From Taibaiella koreensis (GTDB lineage Bacteria > Bacteroidota > Bacteroidia > Chitinophagales > Chitinophagaceae), in contig NZ_QVNU01000006.1 of NCBI RefSeq assembly GCF_003545715.1, positions 372,001 through 436,000 on the forward strand: a DNA stretch of 64,000 bases, written 5' to 3'. Positions 25,142 through 34,039 of the stretch are shown one piece after another (within the stretch, counting starts at the first letter, position 1; the number at the start of each line of letters is the position of its first letter). The translations under genes were made by a program, and so were the position numbers. A model generated the notes under the pieces. That model was not told where the DNA came from, did not search any database, and saw nothing but the letters and a program-made list of their open reading frames with translations.

Positions 25142-25729
25142 ATGGTCTACGAAAATCCAACACCTGAAGGGATCAAGAAGGTATTTGATAATTTTTTTGT
25201 GGCAGATATTGAAGTATGGAGCGAGTTTGCAAAATATATCAACGTCCGTACTTTCGCAAAACATGAGGTCATCAAAGATTATCATGCCACGGAGAAGTAT
25301 ATAAACATTCTCATAAAAGGTTCTGCTGCTCACTTTGTATGGAATGGAGACAGGGACATTTGTATCAGCCTATATTACGAAAATAATATTTTCAGCGATT
25401 ATCTATCCTTTCTTAGTCAAAAACCAACTGTCCTTAAATCTGAAGCGTTGGAAGATACCATAACCTGGTCTGTTAACCACAGGGATTTGAACCTGTTGTT
25501 TTCGAAATCAGTAAGAGGCATCATGATAGGTAAAGCCATCTCCGATGCCTTGTTTATCAAAAAACAAATGGAACAGACCGACCTTCTAACCCTTACACCA
25601 ACGGAACGGTATTTAAAGATGATAAAGGAACGTCCGGAAATTGTTCAAAGAACGCCTCTAAAAGTAATTGCTTCCTATCTCGGATTAACAGCGGAAAGTT
25701 TAAGCAGGATTCGCAAGCGCATTGTATAA
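25142..25729 (+). CDS. Crp/Fnr-family transcriptional regulator
   Basis: A 195-residue regulator. The N-terminal cyclic-nucleotide-binding-like domain (about 15-120) shows FAKHEVIKDYHATEKYINIL and IKGSAAHFVW, then YYENNIFSDYLSF. The phosphate-binding cassette of true CRP is not conserved, so cAMP binding is unlikely. There are no Fnr cysteines. The C-terminal HTH (about 160-193) includes RTPLKVIASYLGLTAESLSR. This is the common short Crp/Fnr type of Bacteroidota, with unknown signal. A CPBP protease gene follows 75 nt downstream on the same strand and may be its target or partner. Confidence 0.85.
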   Translation: MVYENPTPEGIKKVFDNFFVADIEVWSEFAKYINVRTFAKHEVIKDYHATEKYINILIKGSAAHFVWNGDRDICISLYYENNIFSDYLSFLSQKPTVLKSEALEDTITWSVNHRDLNLLFSKSVRGIMIGKAISDALFIKKQMEQTDLLTLTPTERYLKMIKERPEIVQRTPLKVIASYLGLTAESLSRIRKRIV

Positions 25730-25804
25730 TACGACTTCTTACCTAAAGTCAATTTTATACAATATTAGAGGCAGTAGCTTTGGGTCATAATTAACCATAA
25801 AAAG

Positions 25805-26488
25805 ATGAAGCCCAAAATCAATTTCCCCGCTGTAATTATATTCTACGCTATTGCGATTACCTTTCGCTACTTAACCACCCGAACTGATTTACTTAACGGT
25901 ATAGATAACGGCCTGATAAAAACCGCCCTTGACGGGATAGGTCCCGCGATTGGCGCCATTGTTGTTTTTAAGCTGTTTAATATTAAACCTTGGCTATCCT
26001 TTAAAGGCAACTTTAGAAATATTATTATACCCCTTGCCGTCTTCGCAGTAGTGCCTGTCGTGTTTATATCGACTGTAGCTTATATTACGAAAGGTACCAT
26101 TCCCTTTGGCGCAGTTTTAACTGTATTGCTCTATGGGCTTTTAGAAGAACTGGGGTGGAGAGGATTTTTGCAAAATGAATTGAAGTCATTACCCAAAATA
26201 GTGAATATTATCACCGTTGCAGCGTTATGGTTTATATGGCATTTGAATTTTGAATTAACTACCGCCAACGTAATGTTCTTTGTAATTCTAATTGCAGGAA
26301 CATGGGGTATCGGTAAAGTAGCAGATAAAACCCATTCGTTACTGGCCGTTTCCGCCTTTCATTCGTTAAATAACTTTTTCTTCGATTTTGATACAACTAA
26401 ATTATTCATCCTGCTTACATTGGTAATCATATGGGTAGGTACCGTTATGATCATGAACTTTCGGGGGAAAAGATTTACTCTGCAGTAA
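25805..26488 (+). CDS. CPBP-family intramembrane glutamic protease
   Basis: A 227-residue multi-pass membrane protein of the CPBP (Rce1/Abi) family. The three core motifs are present: EELGWRGF with E114, E115 and R119, then WFIWHLNF with H146, and AFHSLNNFFF with H186 and N189/N190. About six or seven hydrophobic segments are seen. The family includes CaaX-type prenyl proteases and bacteriocin self-immunity proteins. Neither a bacteriocin nor a prenylated partner is visible here. It probably shares regulation with the Crp/Fnr gene upstream. Confidence 0.85.
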   Translation: MKPKINFPAVIIFYAIAITFRYLTTRTDLLNGIDNGLIKTALDGIGPAIGAIVVFKLFNIKPWLSFKGNFRNIIIPLAVFAVVPVVFISTVAYITKGTIPFGAVLTVLLYGLLEELGWRGFLQNELKSLPKIVNIITVAALWFIWHLNFELTTANVMFFVILIAGTWGIGKVADKTHSLLAVSAFHSLNNFFFDFDTTKLFILLTLVIIWVGTVMIMNFRGKRFTLQ

Positions 26489-27231
26489 GCTTACCATTTC
26501 CACCCGCCAATCAGTTAAACATGCCTGTTGTTTATCCTCGCACGGGCAATTCCAATGTCCTTTCTGTCTGTTGCTACCCCAACCCTTATTGTACATCTGT
26601 GCAACAGAGCAGATGACCCTGTGCAGATGCCGGATAAACCGGCCGGATACAGATATAGACGTTGAAAATCCCGATCGCTAATTCTTTTCCTGGATAAATT
26701 CCAATATCCTATTCTTTGCATTCGCATGAGCGATAACCCCATCGCCTCCAGGTCCGGTGATGCGGATCAAAAAGCAAATCACTGGTTTTTGCCTGATGTG
26801 CCCAGCCAAAAGATGTTCTATCTTCGATTGACATTTATGACACGCCCGGCATTTTCCGGCCCTGATTGTCTTCAACATACTTGTGTGCAAGCTATTGTTT
26901 TTTTAACCTGGCTCCTGTAAATCTGCTTTCATTACAGGCTTGCCAATGTATCGCTGTGCCGGGCTATCGTGTATCGTTTCTTTAAGTTTGTTTCATTTCG
27001 GAAAGTGGGGGGGACTCCTTGTGTTTAGGTATTCATGGTGATGTACCCGGTAAGGAGCTTGGGTACTTCGGTATCAGATCGCAAGGTGTCGCTATCCTGT
27101 TGCCCATAAGTTATTGGTTCGCTGCCGGCATTCTATGTTAACCGGCGCCGGATATATTGTTACTTGTAAATCTGCCTGTGCGTTAATAATAGTTATCAAG
27201 GACTCATTTTCTAACCCAAACACGATTTCTT
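26489..27231. other. Intergenic stretch of about 740 bp, no gene supported
   Basis: Only short overlapping frames without protein character. It presumably carries the promoter of the RCC1-repeat gene; a lone CATTTCG at 26994-27000 has no partner 21 bp away and is not taken as a regulatory site. Confidence 0.45.
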
Positions 27232-29010
27232 ATGAAACATTTATCCAATTCCTCAAAAGCATTGTTGCGGTTCTTCTCCACGAGTTCACTCCTCGCATTT
27301 GCAATCTTCCTTACTTTCACTCCCGCACATTCCCAGGACCGGTATGTTTTTGGCTGGGGCTATAACGGCTACTACCAGATCGGAGACGGCAGCGATACTA
27401 ATCATCAGCAGCCCTACCGGGTTGGAACCGAGGGTACCTATAAAGAGATCTCCAGCCGGTATTACAGTACTGCTGCCATCAAAGACGATGGGAGCCTTTG
27501 GGTATGGGGTTATAACAATTATGGAAACCTGGGATTAAATAACACAACTTACTATATCGAAACCCCGACCCAGGTTAGCAGCGGCTCCTGGCTTAAAGTC
27601 GCCACCGGCTATTACCATACGCTGGCCATCCAGACAGATAGTACCTTATGGGCGAGCGGGTATAACGGGTATGGAGAATTGGGTGATAATACCTCTTCCG
27701 ATAAATTGTCTTTTATCCAGATCGGTACCGATAAGTGGAAAGCCATTGATGCAGGCGACTATCATAGCGCCGGCATCAAGGCCGATGGCACGCTGTGGAC
27801 CTGGGGCTGGAACAATTGGGGACAGCTGGGGACGGGTAGTACCAGCAATATATATTTACCGACTCAGGTGGGTACCGATACATGGATTGCAATAGCCGTA
27901 GGTCGTTATAATACCGTTGCCATCCGCTCCGATAGCACCTTATGGAGCTGTGGCAATAATTCCTATGGACAGCTAGGCAACGGCACCCCCGGCACTACAG
28001 GCGCCTATGAGCCTCTTTTTGCACAGATCGGCTCTTTGACCCAGAAGTGGGTCGCCGTATCTGTTGGCGAATACCATTGCCTGGGTCTGCAGGCTGATGG
28101 CAGCCTATGGGCTTGGGGCGAAGGTAGTAACGGGAAGTTGGGAACGGGCGCCAACAGCAATGTAACCATACCCACGCGAATCGGTACCGAAACCAACTGG
28201 ACCGCCATCTCTGCTTCCTGGTTTGGTTCCGGCGCCCTTAAGGCCGATCATACGCTGTGGAAATGGGGGTACAATGGCTACAACGAAGGCAGCGGCACTT
28301 CTACCGATGATATTCTTATACCCACCAAGATCAGTGAGGATACACATTGGGCTGCCATTTCTTCCGGCTCATATCATACCATGGCTATTAATGGTCTACC
28401 CTTAAATCAAAATCTGATTTTGACCATAACGCCCGCTACGCCGCTGGGCGTGAAGCTCGTATTGTTTACCGCCCAGGCGACAGAAAGGGGCACGCAACTG
28501 CTCTGGGAAACCGCCGAAGAAACCAATAATGGTTATTTTGATATTGAAAGAGGTACAGACGGCCAGCATTTTCAAAAAATCGGCAATGTGAAAGGGCATG
28601 GCAATAGCGCGGTACGGCAACAATATGATTATCTTGATAAGACCGTAAGTCAACTGGCCAGTCCCTATGCTTATTACCGGTTGCGCCAGGTCGACATTGA
28701 CGGCAAAAGCGAATATAGTATAGTCCGTGCGGTAAGGTTGAAAACAGGTTTATTGCCTGCAGCAATGCAGGTAAGCCCTTCGCCCTTCTGCACATCACTG
28801 AGTATCGCAACTTATTCTGAGGACGGCGGCCGTTGCACTTGCAGGTTGTATGATATAACCGGAAAAATGGTTGCGGAAACATCACGCACAATAGCCAAAG
28901 GTGCCGATCTGATGACTATAGCAGATCTCCAACGACTCAGCAGCGGTGTTTATATACTTACCCTGGAGCATGAACAGAAAATCGAACGACAAAAAGTAGT
29001 GAAAGAATAA
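27232..29010 (+). CDS. Secreted RCC1-repeat propeller protein with T9SS type A tail
   Basis: A 592-residue exported protein. The signal peptide (1-34, ending PAHSQ) is followed by about seven RCC1-type repeats (about 38-385), each of the form GSLWVWGYNNYGNLGLN or TLWTWGWNNWGQLGTGS with tHt(l/m)Ai turns, giving one seven-bladed propeller. A linker domain (about 395-500, LLWETAEETNNGYFDIERGT) typical of T9SS proteins follows. The C-terminal sorting domain (about 510-592) includes LYDITGKMV, LSSGVYILTL and KVVKE. Bacterial RCC1 proteins are binding modules; the ligand is unknown. It is free-standing. Confidence 0.87.
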   Translation: MKHLSNSSKALLRFFSTSSLLAFAIFLTFTPAHSQDRYVFGWGYNGYYQIGDGSDTNHQQPYRVGTEGTYKEISSRYYSTAAIKDDGSLWVWGYNNYGNLGLNNTTYYIETPTQVSSGSWLKVATGYYHTLAIQTDSTLWASGYNGYGELGDNTSSDKLSFIQIGTDKWKAIDAGDYHSAGIKADGTLWTWGWNNWGQLGTGSTSNIYLPTQVGTDTWIAIAVGRYNTVAIRSDSTLWSCGNNSYGQLGNGTPGTTGAYEPLFAQIGSLTQKWVAVSVGEYHCLGLQADGSLWAWGEGSNGKLGTGANSNVTIPTRIGTETNWTAISASWFGSGALKADHTLWKWGYNGYNEGSGTSTDDILIPTKISEDTHWAAISSGSYHTMAINGLPLNQNLILTITPATPLGVKLVLFTAQATERGTQLLWETAEETNNGYFDIERGTDGQHFQKIGNVKGHGNSAVRQQYDYLDKTVSQLASPYAYYRLRQVDIDGKSEYSIVRAVRLKTGLLPAAMQVSPSPFCTSLSIATYSEDGGRCTCRLYDITGKMVAETSRTIAKGADLMTIADLQRLSSGVYILTLEHEQKIERQKVVKE

Positions 29011-29369
29011 CATCCGTGTGAAGGCGTAGTACCCTTTTGCTGGTTTTAAAAAGGTCCCTTCGCGTTTTTACTGTGAACGTCAAATGGTCTCCTTCTTTCC
29101 GGGGAGGCCATTTGCAATTACCATAAGTGGTTCCCTCAATCTCTGGTGAATTGCTGTGTTACCTTCATTGCCGGCCATTTTCCACATCGGTTCTGTGCTT
29201 ACAACGCTGGTACGACGATGATAAACAAAACAATCTTGCATTACTATCTTTGCGATGCTACTTGTTACGAAAAACAATTTTTACAAAGAACTAAAAATAG
29301 GAACGACAAAATTTAAACCACTAACGACAACTTAATATGCAGTAAATTCAAATAATAAAACACCATTGA
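29011..29369. other. Intergenic region with two hairpins
   Basis: GAAGG/CCTTC near 29022-29068 followed by GCGTTTTTA may terminate the RCC1 gene. A stronger hairpin lies at 29081-29114. No gene is seen. Confidence 0.4.
29081..29114. terminator. Strong hairpin, possible terminator
   Basis: CAAATGG-T-CTCC pairs with GGAG-G-CCATTTG around a 10-nt loop. There is no obvious U run, so it may be only a structural repeat. Confidence 0.4.
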
Positions 29370-29729
29370 ATGGAAGCAATCAATATTAAAGAAAAATTGT
29401 CGCTGTTCAACGATTATTGGAATCCAAGAATCGTTGGGGAGCTGAATGGACAACACGTTAAATTAGTTAAATTTCGAGGAACGTTCGTTTGGCATAAGCA
29501 CGATAACGAAGATGAAATGTTTCTTGTAGTCAGCGGTCGGTTTAGGATGGAATTCCGTGACAGACAGGTTGAACTTAGTGAAAACGATTTTATTATTGTC
29601 CCTAGGGGAATGGAGCATAGACCCGTTGCAGAAGAAGAAGTTTCTGTAATGCTGTTTGAACCAATGACGACTTTAAATACAGGTAACACACAAAGTGACC
29701 TGACAAGACATGACTTGCAGTCAATTTGA
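29370..29729 (+). CDS. Cupin-domain protein
   Basis: A 119-residue single-domain cupin. Metal ligands are visible as H42, H44, E49 (WHKHDNEDEMFLV) and H83 (PRGMEHRP), the full set of a functional small cupin. The family is diverse (isomerases, dioxygenases, sensors), so no reaction can be named. It is AT-rich and lies 27 nt upstream of a nitrilase-family gene on the same strand; the two probably form a transferred operon. Confidence 0.85.
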   Translation: MEAINIKEKLSLFNDYWNPRIVGELNGQHVKLVKFRGTFVWHKHDNEDEMFLVVSGRFRMEFRDRQVELSENDFIIVPRGMEHRPVAEEEVSVMLFEPMTTLNTGNTQSDLTRHDLQSI

Positions 29730-29756
29730 AAAAACATTTACTAATGCAGATATGGT

Positions 29757-30506
29757 ATGAAAATTTCAGTGGCACAATTGAGACCAATTAAAGGCGATAT
29801 TTCAGCCAATATTGAAAAGCATAAAATTTTGGTTAAGCGCGCTGTCTCGTTAAGCGCGAATTCGATATTCTTTCCTGAGCTTTCAATAACAGGTTATGAG
29901 CCGGAGCTAGCAATAAATCTGGCAACAAGTCAAGACGACAAAATTTTTGACAGTTTTCAAGAAATCAGTAATACAAATCAAATAACAATTGGGCTTGGTA
30001 TGCCCATAAAGACAGATGTTGGCATTCGAATAGGTATGATCGCTTTCCAACCAAACGCACCAAGACAAACTTATGCTAAACAACAATTGCACGCTGATGA
30101 ATTTCCCTATTTTGTAAATGGAGAAAAGCAAATCATTTTGAACGTTGAAAACAATAGCATTGCACCTGCTATCTGTTATGAAAGTTTACAAAATGATCAT
30201 GCAGAAAATGCAAACAAACTTGGTGCAGAAATTTATGTGGCAAGCGTTGCGAAATCGCAAAATGGAATTGGTAAAGCATATACTCATTACCCGAAAATAG
30301 CCACGCAATATTCAATACCTGTCTTAATGACGAATTCTGTTGGCTACTGCGATAATTTCTTGAGTGTTGGACAAAGCGCTGTTTGGTCAAAAAACGGGCA
30401 ATTGCTCGCACAATTAAATGATATTGACGAAGGGATAATTGTATTTGACACAGAAACGGAACAAGTTTCAATACTTGTAGAAGGTAATATTCCGGGAACC
30501 AAATGA
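29757..30506 (+). CDS. Carbon-nitrogen hydrolase (nitrilase superfamily)
   Basis: A 249-residue amidase/nitrilase-superfamily enzyme that cleaves a non-peptide C-N bond. The catalytic triad is E41 (FFPELSITGYEP), K108 (TYAKQQLH) and C140 (PAICYESLQ). The length is that of a minimal single-domain member. The substrate cannot be told. It follows the cupin gene at 27 nt and shares its low GC. A terminator at 30553-30580 closes the unit. Confidence 0.88.
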   Translation: MKISVAQLRPIKGDISANIEKHKILVKRAVSLSANSIFFPELSITGYEPELAINLATSQDDKIFDSFQEISNTNQITIGLGMPIKTDVGIRIGMIAFQPNAPRQTYAKQQLHADEFPYFVNGEKQIILNVENNSIAPAICYESLQNDHAENANKLGAEIYVASVAKSQNGIGKAYTHYPKIATQYSIPVLMTNSVGYCDNFLSVGQSAVWSKNGQLLAQLNDIDEGIIVFDTETEQVSILVEGNIPGTK

Positions 30507-30552
30507 AGCATGTCTTTTGAAATGGATTGAACATTGCAATAATGCTCTCCGC

Positions 30553-30580
30553 AAAAAGCCTCACTGATGTGGGGTTTTCC
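30553..30580 (+). terminator. Terminator after the cupin/nitrilase unit
   Basis: AAAGCCTCAC/GTGGGGTTT around a 4-nt loop, 46 nt after the stop. It resembles the tRNA-Asp terminator at 17224-17254, including the preceding TCCGCAAAA. Confidence 0.65.
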
Positions 30581-30683
30581 TTTTGATAGTCTCCTGCTTA
30601 CCGCTGCGCCGTGACTGCGCAATGTGGACCGGACCAAACGGAATCTTCACTTTACGCTACGATGGTACTATAATCCTAAAAAA

Positions 30684-30711
30684 ACAAGTCCGCCCCAAAA
30701 GGCAGACTTGT
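30684..30711 (-). terminator. Hairpin with U-run on the minus strand
   Basis: ACAAGTC-GCC pairs with GGC-GACTTGT; on the minus strand it is followed by a run of seven T. No minus-strand gene is close, so its use is unclear. Confidence 0.45.
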
Positions 30712-30964
30712 ACATAACCAATAAACCCATAGGGATATAAACCGGACGCAAGATACGCCGTACAGGCATGATAGAGCTGTAGAACTAACACTACAACGTA
30801 TATTCTCATTCCCTTGATATCCTCTGTTTAGAGCCCGGTCCTGTTGGCTTTAAATAAGAATAGGTTCCTTCTTATTTTTTTAAGGTTAGCGACTTCCCAT
30901 TCCTGCTTTAATGTATTTTGCATTATCCTTAAAAGACTTCGCCCATTATAAATCCCGGCGCATT

Positions 30965-31951
30965 ATGGAAAACATTATTGTTATTGACGAGATGAAGGAT
31001 GCCGCTTTTTATGAAGTTGCCCGCCTCGACTGTGAAGACGAAATGCTTCGCTTCAGTGCCCCGGTTATGGGTAAAGGGCTTACCGCCTTCATTCCGCTGG
31101 CACCGGAAGCCATATTTGTTTATAACGAAGGTGCTCCCGAACATGCATTTAAGCTACGTTACAGCCAGTACTTCCAGGATAAGATCATGATCAGCCTTAT
31201 GATCTCCGGGACGGCTACGCACTCATTGGGAACACATATTACCCAACCCGTCGCACAGGGACAGTCCTTTATTTATGCCACTCTTAAAGACATCTCCTAT
31301 GTCGCTTATCCTGCCACAAAACGTTTCGAAATGGCAGCATTGGTTTTCGATCATGCCTTTTTTGACCAATGTCTCGACCGCTTTTTCTCTCCCGATGAGT
31401 CGTTGAAAAAAGAAGCATTGAAGGCGGGAATATTTTCGGGCAACCTACAGGGAAATACCCACGAGATTGTGCAGGATGTAAAAATCATTGTCCGGCAAAT
31501 ACTGAGCTGCAGGCTACGCGCCAACTTCAGGCGTGTGTTCCTCGAATGCAAATTATTTGAGCTGCTGGCCTATTATTTCCAATCCATAACCGAAGGCGCA
31601 GCAAAAGAAATCACGTTTTCCGGCGCCGACATCGCCAAGCTCCAGGAGATAAAGAAGGCCTTATCCGCTGCGAGCCTGAGCAATGTTTCTATTGCGCAAC
31701 TTTGCAAGGCTTATGGCATTAACCGGTTTAAGCTAAACATGGGATTTCAAAGTCTGTTCAATACCACGGTGATCCGGTACTACAGGCAGCAATTACTGTA
31801 CAAAGCGCACGATCAGCTCACCCATGCCGGCTACAATGTAACACAGGCTGCCATCGACTATGGCTACAATAATGCGGCCGCTTTTTCACGTGCATTTTTT
31901 AAAGAGTTTGGGTATAGGCCGGGCAAGGTAAAGAAAATGCTTTTCGGGTAA
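30965..31951 (+). CDS. AraC-family transcriptional regulator
   Basis: A 328-residue regulator. The N-terminal 230 residues are a ligand- or partner-binding region of unknown type. The C-terminal AraC domain (about 230-328) has two HTHs: NVSIAQLCKAYGINRFKLNM with GFQSLFNTTV, and a second ending in AAIDYGYNNAAAFSRAFFKE and FGYRPGKV, the classical AraC signature. The frame extends to 30911, but the ATG at 30965 (MENIIVIDEMKDAAF) looks better. It is 81 nt upstream of the PI-PLC/lectin gene on the same strand and is the obvious candidate for its control. Confidence 0.87.
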   Translation: MENIIVIDEMKDAAFYEVARLDCEDEMLRFSAPVMGKGLTAFIPLAPEAIFVYNEGAPEHAFKLRYSQYFQDKIMISLMISGTATHSLGTHITQPVAQGQSFIYATLKDISYVAYPATKRFEMAALVFDHAFFDQCLDRFFSPDESLKKEALKAGIFSGNLQGNTHEIVQDVKIIVRQILSCRLRANFRRVFLECKLFELLAYYFQSITEGAAKEITFSGADIAKLQEIKKALSAASLSNVSIAQLCKAYGINRFKLNMGFQSLFNTTVIRYYRQQLLYKAHDQLTHAGYNVTQAAIDYGYNNAAAFSRAFFKEFGYRPGKVKKMLFG

Positions 31952-32032
31952 ATAATAATGCGTTCCGGGTACCGCCCCCGGGTACCCGCCATACTAATTT
32001 TACGGCTTTCAAACCCCTCAAAAATTTAGATT

Positions 32033-33901
32033 ATGGGACAAGGCGTAAAAATTATCCTGGTGAACAAAACCCCGTACCGCTGGAAAAGAGGAGATGTTTC
32101 TTCTTACCAATTGGATGCCTGGGATCACTCTTTTCCGGAATATATCGAACCGGGATCAGGCATCTCTGCCTATGTAGAATTTCACGAAGGGCCATTCACG
32201 GTTGAAAGCGACGACCAGGCCTGGGTTACCTTCACGATGCTGGGCACCAAACGACCCCTTAAATTCAAGCTCCATGGCGTATACAGCGACGAAGCAGCGC
32301 TTTATACGGAACTGGAAGGCTTTGCTCCCGTTGGCAATGGCTTTGCGCCGTTGCTGGGCAAAAAGCGAAAAAAGTACTTCATCAAACAGGAGGAGTTACG
32401 GGTGAGTCTCGGATTGGCCGGTAACGAAACGGATGGCTTTTTGTTTTTTGACCGGGAGCAGGAAAATCCGAACTGGATGAAATTTGCCGATGGTGAAAAG
32501 CTTATTTCCGAGCTAACGATCCCGGGCACGCACGACACACTTACATACGGCTTGAATGAGGGACTGATCAAAGGCTTGCCCGGCGATGTGCTGTCGGGGC
32601 TTGCCGCCGCTATCAGCGCCACGATGAACGGCTTTCTGACAATCGCTGCCGGTATAACCCCCGAAATTATCCTGCATGCCACACAATGCCAGCGGCTCAG
32701 CCTGGTACAGCAGCTGCATAAAGGTATCCGTTTTCTGGATATCCGGCTGAAACGCGATGGTAGTAAACTGGAAGCCTATCATGGCGGCATACGGCTGCAC
32801 ATCAATTTTGACGAAGTATTGCGATGCTGCTACGACTTCCTCGCCAAAAACAAGAGCGAAACCATTATTATGTCCATCAAGGACGAAAGCAGGACAAACG
32901 ATAAAGCCTTTTACCAGGCAATCTTTGACACCATAAGCAAAGCCGCTTCGTGGCATACTGCCGACCAGTTGCCAAGGCTCAAAGAGGTGCGGGGTAAAAT
33001 AGTGCTCTTCCGGCGATTTGCCAATCATGGCGCTACTGACTTTGGTATTAATGCATATGACGGATGGCCCGACAACAGCAGCGAGTGGCTGAACAATAAG
33101 GTAAAGATCAGGGTACAGGACGAATACAACAACTATGTGCTTGGCCAGTTGGATCACAAGTTCAACAACTATGCGAAAAAGCGATTGGAAGAAGCGGTCG
33201 CCGATCGGGACCCTCAGCATTTGTATGTGAATTTCATGAGCGGCACCGGTGGCATATACCCCGAAACGCTGGCCAATGGCTATATGTCCCAATTCGTGGG
33301 AACAAATGGCTTGCTGTTTGATTACGTAGCATTGACCACACAACGGAAATACGGCATATTGCCCATGGACTTTCCGGAGACGCCTTACCAGGGTCTGCTG
33401 ATTCCCCAGCTCATCATGCAAAACGAGCTTTCGCTGAAAGCGGCTTTCAACCAGGTGGTGAGCACCAAAGACCGGTACGAAATCCGGCCTTTGTATAACC
33501 TGCAAAAGACCCTGGATGTACAGGGTGGTAAAACCAAAGCGGGCACACCCGTTATTATTTATGATGCCCATAACGGCGCCAACCAGCAATGGACATTTGA
33601 AGATGCAGGAGAAGGCTATTACTACATACATCCCTGCCATGCGCCCGCTGCCGTGCTGGATGTAAGCGGCGGAGCCAAAACCGACCAGACAGCCGTTATT
33701 ATCCATTCCCTGCATCGCGGAGACAACCAAAAATGGCGCCTTACTAACCTGGGGAACGGGCGTTTCCGCATCAGCCCGAAACATGCCCCCGATAAAGCGC
33801 TCAATCTTTACGGTTATGATAGCAGCAATGGCAAGCCCCTGGTGATTTATACCTTTCATGAAGGGGACCTGGCTTCCCAATGGGAACTCGTAAAGCTATA
33901 G
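32033..33901 (+). CDS. Three-domain PI-PLC-like phosphodiesterase with ricin-type lectin, no signal peptide
   Basis: A 622-residue protein. Residues 1-110 form a beta-rich domain (VKIILVNKTPYRWKRG..) that recalls aegerolysin/actinoporin-like folds, tentatively. The central part (about 150-440) is a phosphatidylinositol-specific phospholipase C X domain: LTIPGTHDT with H167, LHKGIRFLDIRLK and YHGG with H250, both catalytic histidines. The C-terminal part (about 480-622) is a ricin-type beta-trefoil with three QxW motifs (NQQW, NQKW, SQW). Such enzymes cleave phosphoinositide head groups or GPI anchors. No signal peptide or lipobox is seen, and no T9SS tail, which is odd for a lectin-bearing phospholipase. 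An AraC regulator lies just upstream. Confidence 0.82.
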   Translation: MGQGVKIILVNKTPYRWKRGDVSSYQLDAWDHSFPEYIEPGSGISAYVEFHEGPFTVESDDQAWVTFTMLGTKRPLKFKLHGVYSDEAALYTELEGFAPVGNGFAPLLGKKRKKYFIKQEELRVSLGLAGNETDGFLFFDREQENPNWMKFADGEKLISELTIPGTHDTLTYGLNEGLIKGLPGDVLSGLAAAISATMNGFLTIAAGITPEIILHATQCQRLSLVQQLHKGIRFLDIRLKRDGSKLEAYHGGIRLHINFDEVLRCCYDFLAKNKSETIIMSIKDESRTNDKAFYQAIFDTISKAASWHTADQLPRLKEVRGKIVLFRRFANHGATDFGINAYDGWPDNSSEWLNNKVKIRVQDEYNNYVLGQLDHKFNNYAKKRLEEAVADRDPQHLYVNFMSGTGGIYPETLANGYMSQFVGTNGLLFDYVALTTQRKYGILPMDFPETPYQGLLIPQLIMQNELSLKAAFNQVVSTKDRYEIRPLYNLQKTLDVQGGKTKAGTPVIIYDAHNGANQQWTFEDAGEGYYYIHPCHAPAAVLDVSGGAKTDQTAVIIHSLHRGDNQKWRLTNLGNGRFRISPKHAPDKALNLYGYDSSNGKPLVIYTFHEGDLASQWELVKL

Positions 33902-33938
33902 GTCCTGAAACACCCAGGACACAAGCGTTACAGGTAAA

Positions 33939-33984
33939 GAGGCTGTCTCCTATGTTTGCCTTGTCAAATGTAGGAGACAGCCTC
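33939..33984 (+). terminator. Terminator of the PI-PLC gene
   Basis: A perfect 14-bp stem GAGGCTGTCTCCTA with its complement around an 18-nt loop, 37 nt after the stop. Part of the stem (GAGGCTGTCTC) recurs in other intergenic regions of the window. Confidence 0.75.
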
Positions 33985-34039
33985 CTTTAGGATCGCAAAT
34001 TACGGACACAGGGCTTACCTGCGAATTGTTTTCAAAAGA

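Noticed and set aside
26994-27000. Single CATTTCG upstream of the RCC1 gene considered as a third LytTR site
   Set aside because: No second copy 21 bp away and no TAATTTTG box at the right distance.
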